Positions 34,652-47,027 of a stretch of DNA of 64,000 nt are shown here, piece after piece. The DNA is from Orientallactaga sibirica. Taxonomy: Eukaryota > Chordata > Mammalia > Rodentia > Dipodidae. The number at the start of each line of letters is the position of its first letter. Positions within the stretch are counted from its first letter, which is position 1. The stretch covers positions 2,542,001 through 2,606,000 of the forward strand of contig JAEOAD010002183.1 in NCBI GenBank assembly GCA_036365145.1, in the 5' to 3' direction. The notes under the pieces are model-generated. The model ran no database searches, had not been told where the DNA came from, and saw only the letters and a list, made by a program, of their open reading frames with translations. A program made the position numbers and the translations under genes.

Positions 34652-34999
34652 AAAAGAAAATGTCAGTTCTATGTCTACAGAATCCTAACAAAAGGAGACA
34701 AGCCCATTCTTGAAATATTTCAGGCCTAAAAAACCTGTATTTAAAAGACAAAAACATAAAAGTAAGCGATTTTTTAAACCCACTGGTTTTCAACTAAAAT
34801 CACTTTTGTCTTTAAGGCAACATTGGGAAATATCTGGAGACACTTTGAGTGGTCTTGATTGGGCGCATGCTGCTGGCATCTGGAGACAGGAATGCTATTG
34901 AACATCTAACAGTACCCAGGACAGTCCTCACAATGGAGACATTTCCAGATCAAACATGAACACTGCCAAGGTCAAGAAATTCTGAGCTAGCATAGAGAA

Positions 35000-35730
35000 A
35001 ATCTCCTTAAAACCACACTTTGATCATGTTTCTCTCCTGCTCAAATGGCAGCACATTATCTTTAAGAACTTGAGCTCTTTGACCCTTTTAGACCTTCTAG
35101 ATTCTAGAACTTTCCCCAAGCATCCTTTTCCAGCCTTCTCTCTTACTATTTCCCAACATAAACCTCCCTACCCAGAACACTGGGCCTTCACATACACTGC
35201 TCAAGGCCTCCACAGCTCATTGAAGTTTAAAATGTTTCCTTCGAGCCTGATCTCTCAACCTGAAGCCGTACCGTCCCTCAAGCCCAAGCTTCACCTTCTT
35301 CTAAAAACTCTCTGGGAACAGGCTTCTCAGACCTGCCACATTCCTCTTGGCCTCACTCAGTGCATTCTAGCCACCCAAGTTTCCTTATTGCCCACTCATG
35401 AACACAACTCTAAGACATGGTGTGTGTCACACATTAGTGTGACAGGACCTCAGAGGTTTCAGCGTAAATGCCATTGTCTCCGAAAGGCCCTCATGATCTC
35501 CTCCCTCCCCTGCTTCTCTGTCAGCAGTCTACTTTGTCCTTTATTAACCACCACAGAGCATCTGTTCATAGGCTTCACTTACTTCCTTCTTGCCTTTGTC
35601 CTCACATTAGACTATTATGCTAGATGGAAACTTATCCATCAATATACCCTATCTCCTGCCTAGCCATACGTCTGGCTCAAAATATTAGCTCAATAAATGT
35701 TAAATGAATGAATGAATAACTATTTTAGCT
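35000..35730 (+). mobile_element. L2 LINE 3' end (ancient)
   Basis: The order of phrases matches the L2 3' region: 'aaaaccacactttgatcatg', 'ccttttccagccttctctctta', 'ccttcgagcctgatctc', 'cctcatgatctcctccct', and finally 'ggctcaaaatattagctcaataaatgttaaatgaatgaatgaat', the characteristic L2 terminus. L2 stopped moving before the placental radiation. The 197-codon forward frame at 35070-35663 lies wholly inside this relic, so it is chance, not a gene. Confidence 0.85.
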
Positions 35731-35734
35731 CACG

Positions 35735-36369
35735 TGCCAGTATTTTGTTGCCATAATGTTGGGGTACATCTCTCATTGTCAAGAGCAAAACCGCCCTGAC
35801 TCTAACCATGATATATTGGGTGGTTGTGGCTATTAATCTCTATCGTCAGCTTGATAGTGTCAGGAATCAAATAAAGTCCTCTCAGGCAGATTTGTGAGGG
35901 TGTTTTGAGGAAGGATAAATTGAGAGCTCGGGGGCTCTCCCAGGCACGGAGGATGACATCTGTGCACAGACATGGAGGGAAGAGGATGCAGGGATCCCAT
36001 TTTAGCTGGAAGCATACAAGCAACGATAAAAGGAGGAGCAGAGGAAGGAAATGAAGGAAGAGAGAACAAAAGAAAAATTAAGCCACTGCTGACTGTGAAG
36101 GGTATGTTACAAAGAAAACACCATCCTCCCCAGCCTGGGAGGACCCTCCCAGAGATGCTGACTGCACTGAGCCTCTGCTGATGCAAAGCTGGCCCTGAGG
36201 ATGATGCCCTGGGGAAGAGATCAGCAGTGCCAATGTCCTGGGGCAATGTGCAGAGGGACAAGCAGGAGACACGTGGCTACAGTGACATAATGTTGGGGAA
36301 GAGTCGTGAGCCAGCTTCAGCTCATGCTCCTCCCACACTTTCAAATCTATACCTAGGCTTGGAGAAGTC
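35735..36369. other. Unique non-coding DNA
   Basis: No repeat recognised. Overlapping frames on both strands (for example 35860-36261, 133 codons, reverse) have no family match I know. Confidence 0.4.
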
Positions 36370-36383
36370 AAGAAAAGAATTCA

Positions 36384-36627
36384 CGGGCTGGAGAAATGGC
36401 TTAGTGTTTAAGGTGTTTGTCTGCAAAGCCAAAGGACCCAGGTTCCCCAGGACCCACATAAGCCAGATAGATGCACAAGGTGGTGCATGCATCTGGAGTT
36501 CATTTGCAGTAGCTGGAGGCCCTGGCATGCCCATTCTCTCTCTATCTCTCTCTTTCTATATGTCAAATAAATAAATAAAAAATAAATTCTATTTAATAAA
36601 AGAAAGGTTTATTTAAAAAGAAAACAA
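36384..36627 (+). repeat. tRNA-derived SINE
   Basis: Complete, with a TSD around 'agaaaagaattca' (36370-36383, 36628-36641). Confidence 0.9.
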
Positions 36628-36641
36628 AAGAAAAGAATTCA

Positions 36642-37374
36642 TCAGAAGTCCAGGTTTAACTAGTGTTCTTCTCAACAAGAAGAGAGGAACGTACAAATCT
36701 CTGGAAATCCAGGTTCAAGCCTGACTCCCCATCAGCTCTGAGCCCTTCAGTCAGCACTCTGCCATGAAACTTGCGCACGCAGATGTGATAATGACGGTAA
36801 GTACAGCTCAGCTTCCAGGTTCAGTGTGTCCTCCCACAGTTCTCCTGGATGCAGTCCTTCCAGTACATGTAGAGTGCCACGCTGCTTCCTTTATTAAGCC
36901 CAAATGCTTAATGGAAGGAAGAACTCATCCAAAACAGCGGGGCTGAGTGTTTGAAGAAGAAAGATGCGCCCTGGAATCCCCCTTTCTCAGCACTTAGTGA
37001 CGTCTCAGCCCAGAAGGCCCATCTCAGCGTGGAGCAATTCAAGTGTTCCAGTCAGGTTTCTGGCATGGATAGGATGTGTTTATGGGACTCACTTTGCATT
37101 TTGGGGGTTTCAGATTTACATTTGAAATGAACATAATTGTCTCAGAGACTAATGTCCACTAAGTGGCACAGAGATTCTAGAACCTACCTTTCTTCCTCTT
37201 TTGTAGATCATGATAACTTGCATTGTCTCTGGCACATGTCCCGTTCACCATCATTTCACAGCAGTTATCTCTGGCAGGTCCCTGGTCGGTTAACTTATTC
37301 ATTGCCTGTTCTGTCAATGGGGATGCCATGGAGGACGAGGACAGGCCATGTTCCCTCCTTTGAAGAATATTAAG
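36642..37374. other. Unique non-coding DNA
   Basis: No repeat or gene that I can support. Confidence 0.4.
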
Positions 37375-37610
37375 GGGTTGGAGGGATGGCTTAGCACTTA
37401 AGGCACTTGCCTGCAAAGCCAAAGGACCCAGGTTCGAATCCTCAGGACCCACGTAAGCCAGATGCACAAGGGAGCACATGCGTCTGGAGTTTGTTTACAG
37501 CAGCTAGAGGCCCTGGTGTGCCCATTCTCTCCCTCTGTCTCTCTCTTCTCTCTGTCACTCTCTCTCTCTCTCTCAAATAAATATAATAAATAAATTTATT
37601 AATTAAAGTT
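37375..37610 (+). repeat. tRNA-derived SINE
   Basis: 'gggttggagggatggcttagcactta…' with CT-rich tract and AT-rich tail. Confidence 0.9.
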
Positions 37611-38045
37611 TTAAAAAGAGAGAAGGGTTTTCCAATTTTGAGCTGATAACTTCAGTTTTCTCAGCTGAAGGAAGGATGAGTGTTTTTTAAAAAAGAAGAA
37701 GATTAAAGCTAGTGAGGAATACAGATATCAAGCAAGTGATTCTGGGTGATAAGAGCTATGGACAAGAAAGTCAGGTCCCTTTGGAAACAGCCATCTCTGC
37801 CAAGCTCTGAATCTGGGAGCTCTACTCTCCTCAAAGCACTCACCCACCTGCAGAAATATGTTTCATCCTTTGAAGATATTTTTGCTTCATGATACACATT
37901 GAAAAAATATGGGAGCAAAGAAAGAGGGGGGCGTTTTGCTTTCTGTCACCTGCCTCTTCTCCACTATCTCTCCGAGCATGGCTTCCCTCATCTCCCTTCA
38001 TGCAAACAGATTCAACAGTCCTTTTGAGCAGTGTAACATAGAACA
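37611..38045. other. Unique non-coding DNA
   Basis: Nothing recognised. Confidence 0.35.
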
Positions 38046-38049
38046 TGAT

Positions 38050-38240
38050 GTGGGATGGTGGGAAGAGCTCAGCATTTGGCCTGAGATGATCTGGGCTCAG
38101 GTCCCAGCTCTGCCCCTGGGAAGTCCCTGCACACTAGGAAGAGAATGCCTCCCATCCCCACTCACAGGGTTATTGTGAGAATCCATGTGATCATTTACAT
38201 GAAAATGCTTTGCAAACTAAACTGCATTATTCTCACGTCA
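38050..38240 (+). repeat. MIR relic
   Basis: 'ctgggctcaggtcccagctctgcccc…cagggttattgtgagaatccatgtgat…aaaatgctttgcaaac' follows the MIR order over nearly its full length. Confidence 0.65.
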
Positions 38241-38857
38241 GCTGCTGCTCTACAAGTCATAGTGTATTCTGGGCATGAGGTTTGCCTGACACTAATATAC
38301 AGATTCCTGCATTCCTCTGTGACACCCTGCATGATGTGCCCTCCTTCCATCTTTTGTTTGTGTTCATTGAAAACCACAGCTATCTTAGCTTTCCCTTATG
38401 GCCACACAGCTGCCTTTAACTGTCCTTCCTTCATGGGCTTCTCTGTAACGGTACAGATTACCATCTTATCTGAAGCTTCACCACCTTCTGAGTCCTGTCA
38501 GAGTCACACAAAAACCCAAATCTCTTCCTTTTCCCATTTTCACCAACTGGGAAAATCAGAAAGTTCCTTTAAATCCAGATCAAGTTTGTCTCTCTCAGGC
38601 TGGAGCCAAAGGCCAGCCTAGCCCTCAGCTTTTCCATGGATTCTAACCCATTTGGTGGTAGCATTAGAGAATCCCTCTGGGAGCCATGGAGTCAGGATTC
38701 TTTCAAAGACCTGACACAGGGCTTCAGAGCCTCAGCAGCAATTGATGTGGAGACTCTCATCTCAGCGCTCCCACCAGAAAGCAGGCCTCCTCACACTAAG
38801 ATGTCTTGCTCAGGTGCCCTGGCAGCCATTTCTATTCACTGTTCCCACCAGGAAGAA
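38241..38857. other. Unique non-coding DNA
   Basis: No element recognised. A 158-codon frame (38145-38621) starts in the MIR relic and has no supporting features. Confidence 0.4.
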
Positions 38858-39695
38858 CTGTAGCCCAGGCTGGCCTTGAACTTGTAGCGAAATGTTAGGG
38901 GTTCAGAAAGGTCCTTGAAAAAAAGAAAGAAAAGTCCTTGAACCCTAAACCCTAGGTATGTGTCTACTTTTAAAGAAAAAATTGAATAAAAAGACTGAGA
39001 AAGATAATCATTAAATTTTTATATTTATTGAGGGAAGTACAGAGCCAAGGAAAGGCACCCACACGGTTAGAGATCCCATGTGGAGGGCCTGGAAAAACTG
39101 TGGAGGGAAAAGAGGATAGTTCAAAGAGCTCCTGCCCACGGGGAGCTAGAGAGGGTAAAAAGCCCATGTGGAGAGTAAGGGCTGTGGGCTCTCACTCTTG
39201 GCTCAGTCAGACTGGGTCTGGGCCAAGCTGAGGGGAAACTCACCAGCAACTGGAGGTTCCCACGTGGTCAGACAGCTCAGAGACCATGCCCTCCCCTCGC
39301 AAACATATTCGTAACCTTATGGCAGTGGACCCTACCTTCCAGCTCAGGTTAACCACAGTGAAGGACAGCTGATTGGTTTGGGCTAGAGGCTATCTCAGGA
39401 AGAGGCTAGCCAAGTTCTGGGCTCTAAGTGTAACCAACCACAATATTGGAAATAAATTTAAATCCTAGGAAAGATCTCCTGCCCAGGAGGAGCCTAGGTT
39501 GTTTGCGTGAATAAAACAGGTCTAGGGAACTACTCAAGAGATAAAAAGTCAGATCTAGCAAGTGCAGACTTTCCTGCTTTTTTACTTTCAGGGGCCTAGT
39601 CACCCTAACTGCCTACTCCCTCTCAACTCACAGGGATCCTCCTACCTCAGCCTCCCAAGTGCTGATATTAAAGGCATGTGCCACCATGCCCAGCT
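38858..39695 (-). repeat. B1 SINE split by an LTR
   Basis: The left piece 'gtagcccaggctggccttgaacttgtagcg' (38858-38892) and the right piece 'gggatcctcctacctcagcctccc…caccatgcccagct' (39633-39695) join into one reverse-strand B1. Confidence 0.75.
38893..39632 (+). mobile_element. Probable solo LTR (740 bp) inside a B1
   Basis: It starts TGTTAGGGGTTC and ends CTCACA, has an AATAAA (near 39510) about 120 bp before its end, and precisely interrupts a B1. The flanks gcgaaa (38887-38892) and gggatc (39633-39638) both look like decayed copies of the B1 sequence gcgatc, which would be a 6-bp TSD. I do not recognise the LTR family, and orientation rests on the poly(A) signal. Confidence 0.5.
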
Positions 39696-39725
39696 TTTCT
39701 TTCCTTTTTTAAGCCTTGTTGTTTT

Positions 39726-39949
39726 TTTTTTTTAATTTTTATTTATGAATTTATTAGAGACAGAGAGAGGGAAAGAGAGAGAGGGGGAGAGTGAGATGGG
39801 CGTGCCAGGGCCTCTAGCCACTGCAAATGAACTCCAGATGCATGCCCCACCCCCGGTGCATCTGGCTTATGTGGGACCTGGAGAATCTAACCGAGATCCT
39901 TAGGCTTCACAGGCATGAGCCTGAACAGGCTAAGCCATCTCTCCAGCCA
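39726..39949 (-). repeat. tRNA-derived SINE, reverse
   Basis: Tail complement, (GA)n tract and 'aagccatctctccagcc' head complement. Confidence 0.9.
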
Positions 39950-41336
39950 TTTTTAGCCTTCTTAATTTAATCTACCCATCTTCCATAGTCATCACCAAAT
40001 GTCACCAAATCTCTGGTGTCAGACAGAAAAACTATTATTTGCTTGAAACACAGATTTGTTTATATACTGGAACAGGACACATCTTACCAATGGCAAATCA
40101 AGATGCATTCTGACAAATAAGCTCTGGCAAGAGAAAAAAATGTAATTTTATATTGTCCAAAACATCAATGAGGAAACACCGTCATCTTCACTTGCTACAG
40201 TAAGAGTTGTCACTGGACCTCATCTTTCTAGTTCTGAACAATGGTTTAGAATGTGCATCCCTTCAGGTTCTGGCAAGGAAATCCTGGAGGTTTTGTTATT
40301 TTTGTCATTATTTTGCAACTATTTAAGATTTCTTTGTAGTTATCTAAGAAAGTGTGCCTCTTTCCTTCTCTGTCTCTCTCTCTCTCTCCTTCTCGCTTTC
40401 TTTTCTGTTTTATGCAAATGTTGACCCATCAGGATTTACTTAAATCCTCCTTTGGTTGTGGGCCTCCAATGACAAAGCCATATCCATGGCAACCACAGGC
40501 CGCCCAGCAGAAGAGGGAGACACATCCAGACACGGAGCATAATAGCTCTGTTTACTGATGACTAAGATCTTGAAAGCTCTACTGTACATTCCAACTCACA
40601 GCTCGGGCCAGGAGCCAGGCTGTCCTCATCTTTGAGGTCCAGCCTCTATAACCACAGGCACAGAAAGAGAAAGAAGCCTTTTCCTAGCCCTATTCCTTGG
40701 GGGAATGAGAGATGTACCACTTGCTCCCAAGGCCTTGGGATTATCCTGCATAAACTAGGCTACACGGAGAAGGGAGCTGTATTAGGGTAGTTCTGGGTTC
40801 AGCCGGAGCTCTCAGCTCCTGAGACTTTCCCTGCCCAGCTCCACCTGGGAGCCGCTGCCCTCTGAGGCAATCTCTGCTGTAGAGATGGGGCCTAGGGCCT
40901 GAAAGGTACCACCCGCCAGAGCACACCCTGCTAAAGTTCATGTCCAAGTGTTTTGTGATTTCCCAAGACTTTTTTAACCAGTGTGCCTCATTCTATCATC
41001 TTTCCCATGTGACAATAAAGCCTGATAAACATACAAACCCAAGATGAAGGCTGTGCACACCAAGTAGCAGGGCGCCTAATGACACACAGGCAGGAAACAC
41101 ACTCAGTTCATCATATACTCTCATCAAATAGCTATCGTAACATGTTGGACTCACATTTGGCTGAATTGATATGTGGTAATTGATTCAAAAACACTATCAA
41201 TTTCCTTTTACTGTACGTGCCAGGACAATTTTCTGTTAACTATTATGATGTTGACTTGTGATTTAGCATAAATATGGAGGGATAAATCAGATGGATACAT
41301 GTGAGAGCAAATCCAGTTGATCCTAGTTTTTTACAA
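39950..41336. other. Unique non-coding DNA
   Basis: No element recognised; a short (CT)n patch at 40369-40390. Confidence 0.4.
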
Positions 41337-41538
41337 TTATTTTTATTTATTTATTTATTTGAGAGAGGGGTACGGGGGGGGGGGGAGAAAATGGGCACAC
41401 CAGGGCTTCTAGCCACTACAAGCAAACTCCAGACACAAGCATCATGTGCATCTGGCCTACGTGAGATCTGGGGAATCAAACCTGGTTCCTTTGATTTTGC
41501 AGGCAAGCGCCTTAACCTCTAAGCCATCTGTGCAGCCC
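41337..41538 (-). repeat. tRNA-derived SINE, reverse
   Basis: 'tttatttatttatttatttg' tail complement, a G-run at 41375-41384, and head complement 'cttaacctctaagccatctgtgcagcc'. Confidence 0.88.
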
Positions 41539-41853
41539 CCAACTTTTTTTTCTGACATGAGCCATACAATGTGGGAGTCTGAGTGGTGGCAAAAGTCCCA
41601 GCATGTGCCCCCAGCTATCGCCAGGCACTGGGGTATGTTAGTCACCAGCCTACTGTTGGCTTTCTTCTGTTGCTCTCACCATTAGACTTGGAGGACCAAA
41701 CAGATCCTTTATAGGCAAAGAAGGGACAAGACGACAGACAGTTACCCACACTCCTTTCCTCCATCCAGGGGCAGATGGGCAGCTCATCTCTCAGTCTGCA
41801 ACAAACCATGACTGCCTGGGCCTTGTGCAGAAAAAGGCATTTTAGTGGTAAAT

Positions 41854-41893
<40 letters not shown>

Positions 41894-42128
41894 AAACAAC
41901 ATTTGTCCACCTTCACGCATGCTCTAGATTTTGAAAATCTTTTAGTGTACAACCTGGACCCCATGTAAATATTGTTGCCTAGGTAACAACTCTGTGTCGT
42001 AGCTATCATTCTTCACTGATCTTTGGCAACCTGTGTTTGTTTGTTGTTTGAATCTTGTGAGGAGACATTCTGATCTGCTCTTCCTCAGCTATGTTTGGAA
42101 GGCCCTGGGGAGCTTTATGAAAGGAGCT
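41539..42128. other. Unique DNA with a poly(T) run
   Basis: It contains 31 or so T residues at 41859-41889 and nothing else recognised. Confidence 0.45.
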
Positions 42129-42490
42129 TCTAGAGGCTGGGAGACGGCTCAGTGAATAAAGGTGCTTGTTTCACAAGCCTGCTGACTGGAGTTCCTCGGA
42201 TTGGAGTTCAGATCCCTAGAACCCACATAAGGTCGGACACAAAAGTAATCCCAATGCACCTAGGGGTATGGGAGGCAGCGCCAGGAGAATCCTGAAGCGC
42301 GTGGAGCCAGCTAGCGTGGCCTCCTCGCTGCAAAACAAGAGAGACGGTGCCTTAAACAAGGTGGAAAGTCCACTCCCCCCAAAGTTGTCCTCTATTCTCC
42401 ATACATGCACCAAGACATGCACATGCCCAGATATACATACACCACCATACACATGTGCAGGCAACATGCATATACACATAAATTTAAAAA
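42129..42490 (+). repeat. B4/RSINE1-like composite SINE
   Basis: tRNA-like head 'ggctgggagacggctcagtgaata', a B1-like middle (tgggaggcagcgccaggag) and a CA-rich 3' part (gttgtcctctattctccatacatgc…). Confidence 0.7.
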
Positions 42491-44456
42491 GAAAGTGCAT
42501 TTCTACATAGAGAATCACAATCACTTGAGCTCTTAATGGTTAGTAGAGACAATTATGGCTTCTACAGACCAGCAAGAGACCAATGTCAGATAAGAAAATG
42601 AAACCATAAACAGGGAAAATGAAATTCATTCCATATTGACTCGGCAATCATAAAAGCGTAATGAAAAGCTTAGATTCTTGGAGACAGCTCTCCACCTTTT
42701 AAACATGATCTTCTGAGGTCAAGATAATGTAAATGCATGTAATCATTCTGCTTCCAAGAAGGGCAGACCCAACAGCGCATCAATGTCTAGTCTTCTCCTT
42801 GATTCAGTCCCTCTTTAATTCAAGTTGTCTCTCCCATCAAGCAGACCTACAGGAAAGGACACAGCTCTCTCAGGTAAAGTAGTGCAAGAGGTATTTGGCA
42901 ACATCATTAACTTTATAATAATTTCAAAGCCCAAAGCTAAGTGACAATGATAGATATGAGTAACCTACTGTCTGTGTAGATCCACAGTGACCCAACAATT
43001 TGCTAGTGTACCTGAGGGTGTGATACAAAGGTACAGTTAGCTCAGAGGTGAAAGAAGGCAACTGGCTTGGGAGGAGAAGGCAGTGAGGCTGCAGCGTGTC
43101 TGGAAGAGAGGCTCAGACTTCCATGATTCCATGATCCCATAAAGTTACTTCCTTTTTGTTCACTATTCAACACCCAGGTGCCCTCTGGCATTGAGTATAG
43201 ATTCCAGTGGAGACTGCCTGGCTCCCTGTCCCTTTCCTCGCCTCAGATTGCTGCCTTCTTTCTCCCTGGGCTAAGTTGGATGAAACAAATACAATAACTC
43301 TTGGGATGTTCTGAGGGATCAAGTGTGCAGCCAATGCTAGTTGCTTTTGCAAGTTCATGTCTTGGATTCACTCTCCACCTTCTGCTCAGTCTGTAAAGCC
43401 ACTGAATTGAATAAAATGAGCTCCATGACCAGAGGCTAAGCAGAAGGCATTGCACTCAGGACATTGTTACTGGCCTGATTCTGTCTGCCCTGAACACTCC
43501 AGCTAAATCCAACTTCTCTGGCAAGATTCCCAACCAGCTAAAACTTTTTAGAAAGCAAGCAAGTCCAGTCGAAGCCCTTGGCTGTTTCCACTGGGTTTTT
43601 ACTAGCACAAAAATGGGTCCTCATTGTGAGCAGTTGCCCTGTGCACGGCTCTGAATGAGTCCTTTGCAAATCCTTTTCCCTTGGCCTGGTAACTGGAGCT
43701 CAACACTCCCTTTCTGGCAAGGACTCTGTGGAAAATTTCCTTCCATAGAGAGCTGCCTGCTTTTCTTAGTAATTGTACCAAGTTCTCTCCCTGTAATGGT
43801 AAAAAAAAAAAAAAAAAAAAGAATAAAATAAAATAATGGAGCAACCTAACCATTTAGAGCAATCAGGCATCAAGGATAAGAAACAAGCACCCCTTTTCAG
43901 CTGGGAGTTTTCCTGAGCATTTACAATCAATCTGCCCAAGTCACAGTGACAGCTTCAATCTGAAGCTTGTGTTACCTCTTTTTGTGTCACCATTATTATC
44001 GTCTGTAATTATGGGCAAACAGTTAGTGGTTCTAGAGAAATAATAAGTCAGTGATGAAGCATCTAATAGCGTGCAAGCAGATTCACATGAACCTTTGGAT
44101 GATATTGTCCATGTGTGACTGTGACCTTGGGAGAAGTTCTACATTTCAAATCCCAGTTTCATCACCCAAAGGAGAAGGGGAATTAGAGGGGAGGAGGAAG
44201 AGAGGCCCCCTCCCCATGACAAACGCCTGCCTCCTCGACAAAGTCATTGTGGGGATGATTCAATGAATCAGCATATGTAGCCAGCTTGCTTCTCAGCAGG
44301 CACTCCAGTGTTCTTAGCCTCCCTTCTTCCCCTCTCTCCTTCTTCTCTTCTCATCCTCTTCTCCTGTCTTGAACTGTGATTTTCAAACTAACAATTAGAA
44401 CTTTTTAAAAAATTCAAATAAACATGTATGGAGAAGCCAGACCTAGACAGTATAAA
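42491..44456. other. Unique non-coding DNA
   Basis: No mobile element recognised; a 20-base poly(A) run at 43801-43820. Short frames only. Confidence 0.4.
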
Positions 44457-44470
44457 AAAAAACCCAAGTG

Positions 44471-44692
44471 GGGCTGGTGAAATGGCTTAGCAGTTAAGGC
44501 GTTTGCCTGTGAAGCCTAAGGACCCAGGTTCGATTCCCCAGGACCCATGTAAGCCAGATGCACAAGGGGGGGCGTGGATGCATCTGGAGTTCATTTGCAG
44601 TGGCTGCCCATTCTCTCTTTCTCTCTGCCTCTTCTTCTCTCTTAAATAAATAAATAAATAAATAAATAAAACATTTTTTACAAAAAGAAAAG
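44471..44692 (+). repeat. tRNA-derived SINE
   Basis: Complete, with an (AAAT)n tail and TSD 'aaaacccaagtgg' at both ends. Confidence 0.92.
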
Positions 44693-44974
44693 AAAAACCC
44701 AAGTGGCTACAAACAGCATGAAGTGTGTTCCTCTCCCTCTCCTTGGTGGTGGCTTTCAGAACCAAACAGATGGCTTTTCTCATTCACTGGGAAGTCCTTG
44801 GGGTACAGACCCATGGCTGCCTCATCTACCATTGCCCTGCCTTCCAGACCTAGGCTAATGAACCCTTCTCAGAAAGGACTCTGGTGTATTTAAGGTTTAA
44901 GCAAAGGCCCTTCGGATAAAAGTTCTTTTCATTCGGCATTTTCTTTTCTTTTTGGTGGGAGTTAATTTGGGGGT

Positions 44975-44976
44975 TT

Positions 44977-45015
<39 letters not shown>

Positions 45016-45300
45016 TGTATGCAAATGTGTGGAAATGTGCATTCTGTCCACACACAAGCAGAGGCCAGAGAAGGAAGTCATGTGTTCTCTATTATTCTTC
45101 TACTTTATTTCCCTGAGACAGAATCTCTCTGTGAACCTGGAGCTGCTATTTTCCCATTAGACTTGCTGGCCAGGGAACCCCAGCAATCCTATTGTCTCCA
45201 TCTCCCTTGGCACTGATTACTAGCATGCAAGCTCTTTCATGGCCATTGGGGATCCAACGTGGATCCCTGTGCCTCACTGAGCCACCTCCTCACTTCCCAA
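44975..45300 (-). repeat. B4/RSINE1-like SINE, reverse, with TG tail
   Basis: A (TG)n run at 44979-45013 heads the element. The body 'cctgagacagaatctctctgtgaacctggagct…ggccagggaaccccagcaatcc' and end 'gggatccaacgtggatccctgtgcctcactgagccacctcc' are B4-like. Confidence 0.7.
44979..45013. repeat. (TG)n microsatellite
   Basis: About 17 TG units within the B4-like tail. Confidence 0.92.
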
Positions 45301-45304
45301 AAGG

Positions 45305-45675
45305 CTTTTTGTTTTGTGTTGTTTTGTTTTGTTTTCTTTATTTTCAATATTTATTTATTTATCTATTTATTTGAGAGAGAGTGAGAGAGAGGCAGATATA
45401 TAAAGAGAATGGGTGTGCCAGGGCTTCCAGCCACTGCAAACAAACTCCAGACGTATGTGCCACCATGTGTATCTGGCTTATGTGGGTCTTAGGGAACTGA
45501 ACCTGGGTCCTTTGGCTTTGCAGGCAAGTGCCCTAACTACCAAGCCATCTCTCCAGGAAACCAGCCCAGGATAACCTGGAATTCACTATGTAGTCTCAAG
45601 GTAGCCCCAAATGCATGGCTATCCTACCTCTGCCTCCCAAGTGCTGGGATTAAAGGTGTGTGCCATCGTGCTGGC
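45305..45675 (-). repeat. B1 SINE split by a tRNA-SINE
   Basis: The A-tail complement (tttgttttgtgttgttttg) lies at 45307-45335, and the body 'ccagcccaggataacctggaattcactatgtag…' resumes at about 45560 and ends at 45675. Confidence 0.75.
45345..45557 (-). repeat. tRNA-derived SINE nested in B1
   Basis: Tail complement 'atttatttatttatctatttatttg', (GA)n tract, and head complement 'ccaagccatctctccagg'. Confidence 0.88.
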
Positions 45676-46265
45676 TTCAAAAGGACTTTAAGCACAAGGG
45701 TTAAGAGAAAAAGAAATACTTAAAAGGAAAACAAGACACACCCCAGAACATGGGTGTGGGCTTCTCTGAGAGACACTTGCCATTCTGGCATTTTCTCTGA
45801 TGAACTCACTTTTCCAAGGGCTAGCAGCCCAAGAGTTCTCCCCAGGCTCCAGATGTGAGCAGTTGTATCACTGGAACAATTTGTCTCATGGATTCAGCTG
45901 AAAACTGTATCACCAGACACTTGCACTAAAACATGAACATAACATAGTTATATATGCATTTCCTCAAAATTAGAAAATTAAAATAAGTATAAGGGAAAAT
46001 ATATCATTTGTAATTCTACCATCTAGAAATTACCACTGTTGGCATTTTGGGAAATTTCCTTCCTGTTTTATAGATGTGAATTACTTATATAAACCCATCA
46101 ATAGGTAATACAAAGTTGAACTCTAATTATGGGTATAGTTTGGGACACTGCTTTTCCCGTGGTATTAAATAATCTTGAGTATAAATAATATTGGCCATAG
46201 AATAGCCCATCTTATAAAGGTGCCATTTGTTCATTCATTCTGGTGCACGTCCTTTTATCACTTTG
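45676..46265. other. AT-rich unique DNA
   Basis: No element recognised. Confidence 0.4.
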
Positions 46266-46269
46266 AATT

Positions 46270-46415
46270 TTATTTTTTCGAGGTAGGGTCTCAGTGCAGC
46301 CTGGGCTGACCTGCATTTCACCCTGTAATCTCAGGGCGGCCTCGAACTCATAGCAGTCCTCCTACCTCTGCCTACTGAGTGCTGGGATTAAAAGGTGTGT
46401 GCCACCATGCCAGGC
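46270..46415 (-). repeat. B1 SINE, reverse
   Basis: 'tcgaggtagggtctcagtgcagcctgggctgacc…gccaccatgccaggct'. Confidence 0.9.
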
Positions 46416-46444
46416 TTAATGACTTTGTCACTCTTACCACTGCA

Positions 46445-46735
46445 AACAAATGCCTATCCAGCTTTGTTTTTTATTAATTAGGAATGTTATTGTATGGACA
46501 TATCCCATGTTGATCCCATTCCCTTGTATTATACTATTAGATTCCCTCTTCCCCACTCCCATTCCAGTGAGAGCCCTCCTCAGTGGGGTTACTGGTATTT
46601 ACTATGGAGTTATAGATTATAAATGTAGCAGTCAGTCACATGGGGGGAAGGAAATGCCTCAGAATACTCCTTCCCACCCTGTGGATCTTACAATCTTTCC
46701 GCCCCTCTTCAGCAATGTTTCCTGACCAGTTAGCT
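46445..46735 (-). repeat. Probable old L1 3' UTR fragment
   Basis: 'tacaatctttccgcccctcttcagcaatg' matches the L1 3' UTR phrase at 14010-14035; the rest is diverged. Confidence 0.45.
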
Positions 46736-46820
46736 TTATGTGGTAACTAGAGAATTGAATCCTGACTGGCAGGCTTTGCAAGCAAGTGCCTTTAACTGCT
46801 GAGTCATCTTCTAGCCCCCA
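46736..46820 (-). repeat. tRNA-derived SINE fragment
   Basis: Only the head half remains ('aggctttgcaagcaagtgcctttaactgctgagtcatcttctagcc'). Confidence 0.75.
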
Positions 46821-46827
46821 TTTTGAA

Positions 46828-47027
46828 TATTTTTAAAAATATTTTTGTTTACTTGCAAGCAGATAGATAAAGGGCTTGCCAGAGCCTCTAGCCACTGAAA
46901 ATGAACTCCAGATGTATATGCTACTTTGGGCATCTGTCTTTACATGGGTACTGAGGAGATGAACTCAGGTCATTAGGCTTTGCAGGCAAGCACCTTAACT
47001 GCTGAGCTATCTATCTCTCCAGCCCCC
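46828..47027 (-). repeat. tRNA-derived SINE, reverse
   Basis: From 'aaatatttttgtttacttgc' to 'gctatctatctctccagcccc'. Confidence 0.88.

Noticed and set aside
35070..35663. 197-codon forward reading frame, the longest on the plus strand
   Set aside because: It lies entirely inside an L2 LINE 3' relic ending in the L2-type (AATG)n terminus; L2 3' ends are non-coding here and the product resembles nothing.
36764..36790. Possible small exon with a donor-like 'gtaagt' after an ATG
   Set aside because: A single donor-like hexamer in unique DNA is expected by chance; no matching acceptor or conserved frame was found.
37410..37445. tRNA-like A and B box sequences
   Set aside because: They belong to tRNA-derived SINEs repeated more than 20 times here; none has an intact cloverleaf or independent terminator suggesting a real tRNA gene.
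38942..38956. 'ccctaaaccctagg', telomere-like
   Set aside because: Only two imperfect units; not an interstitial telomeric array.
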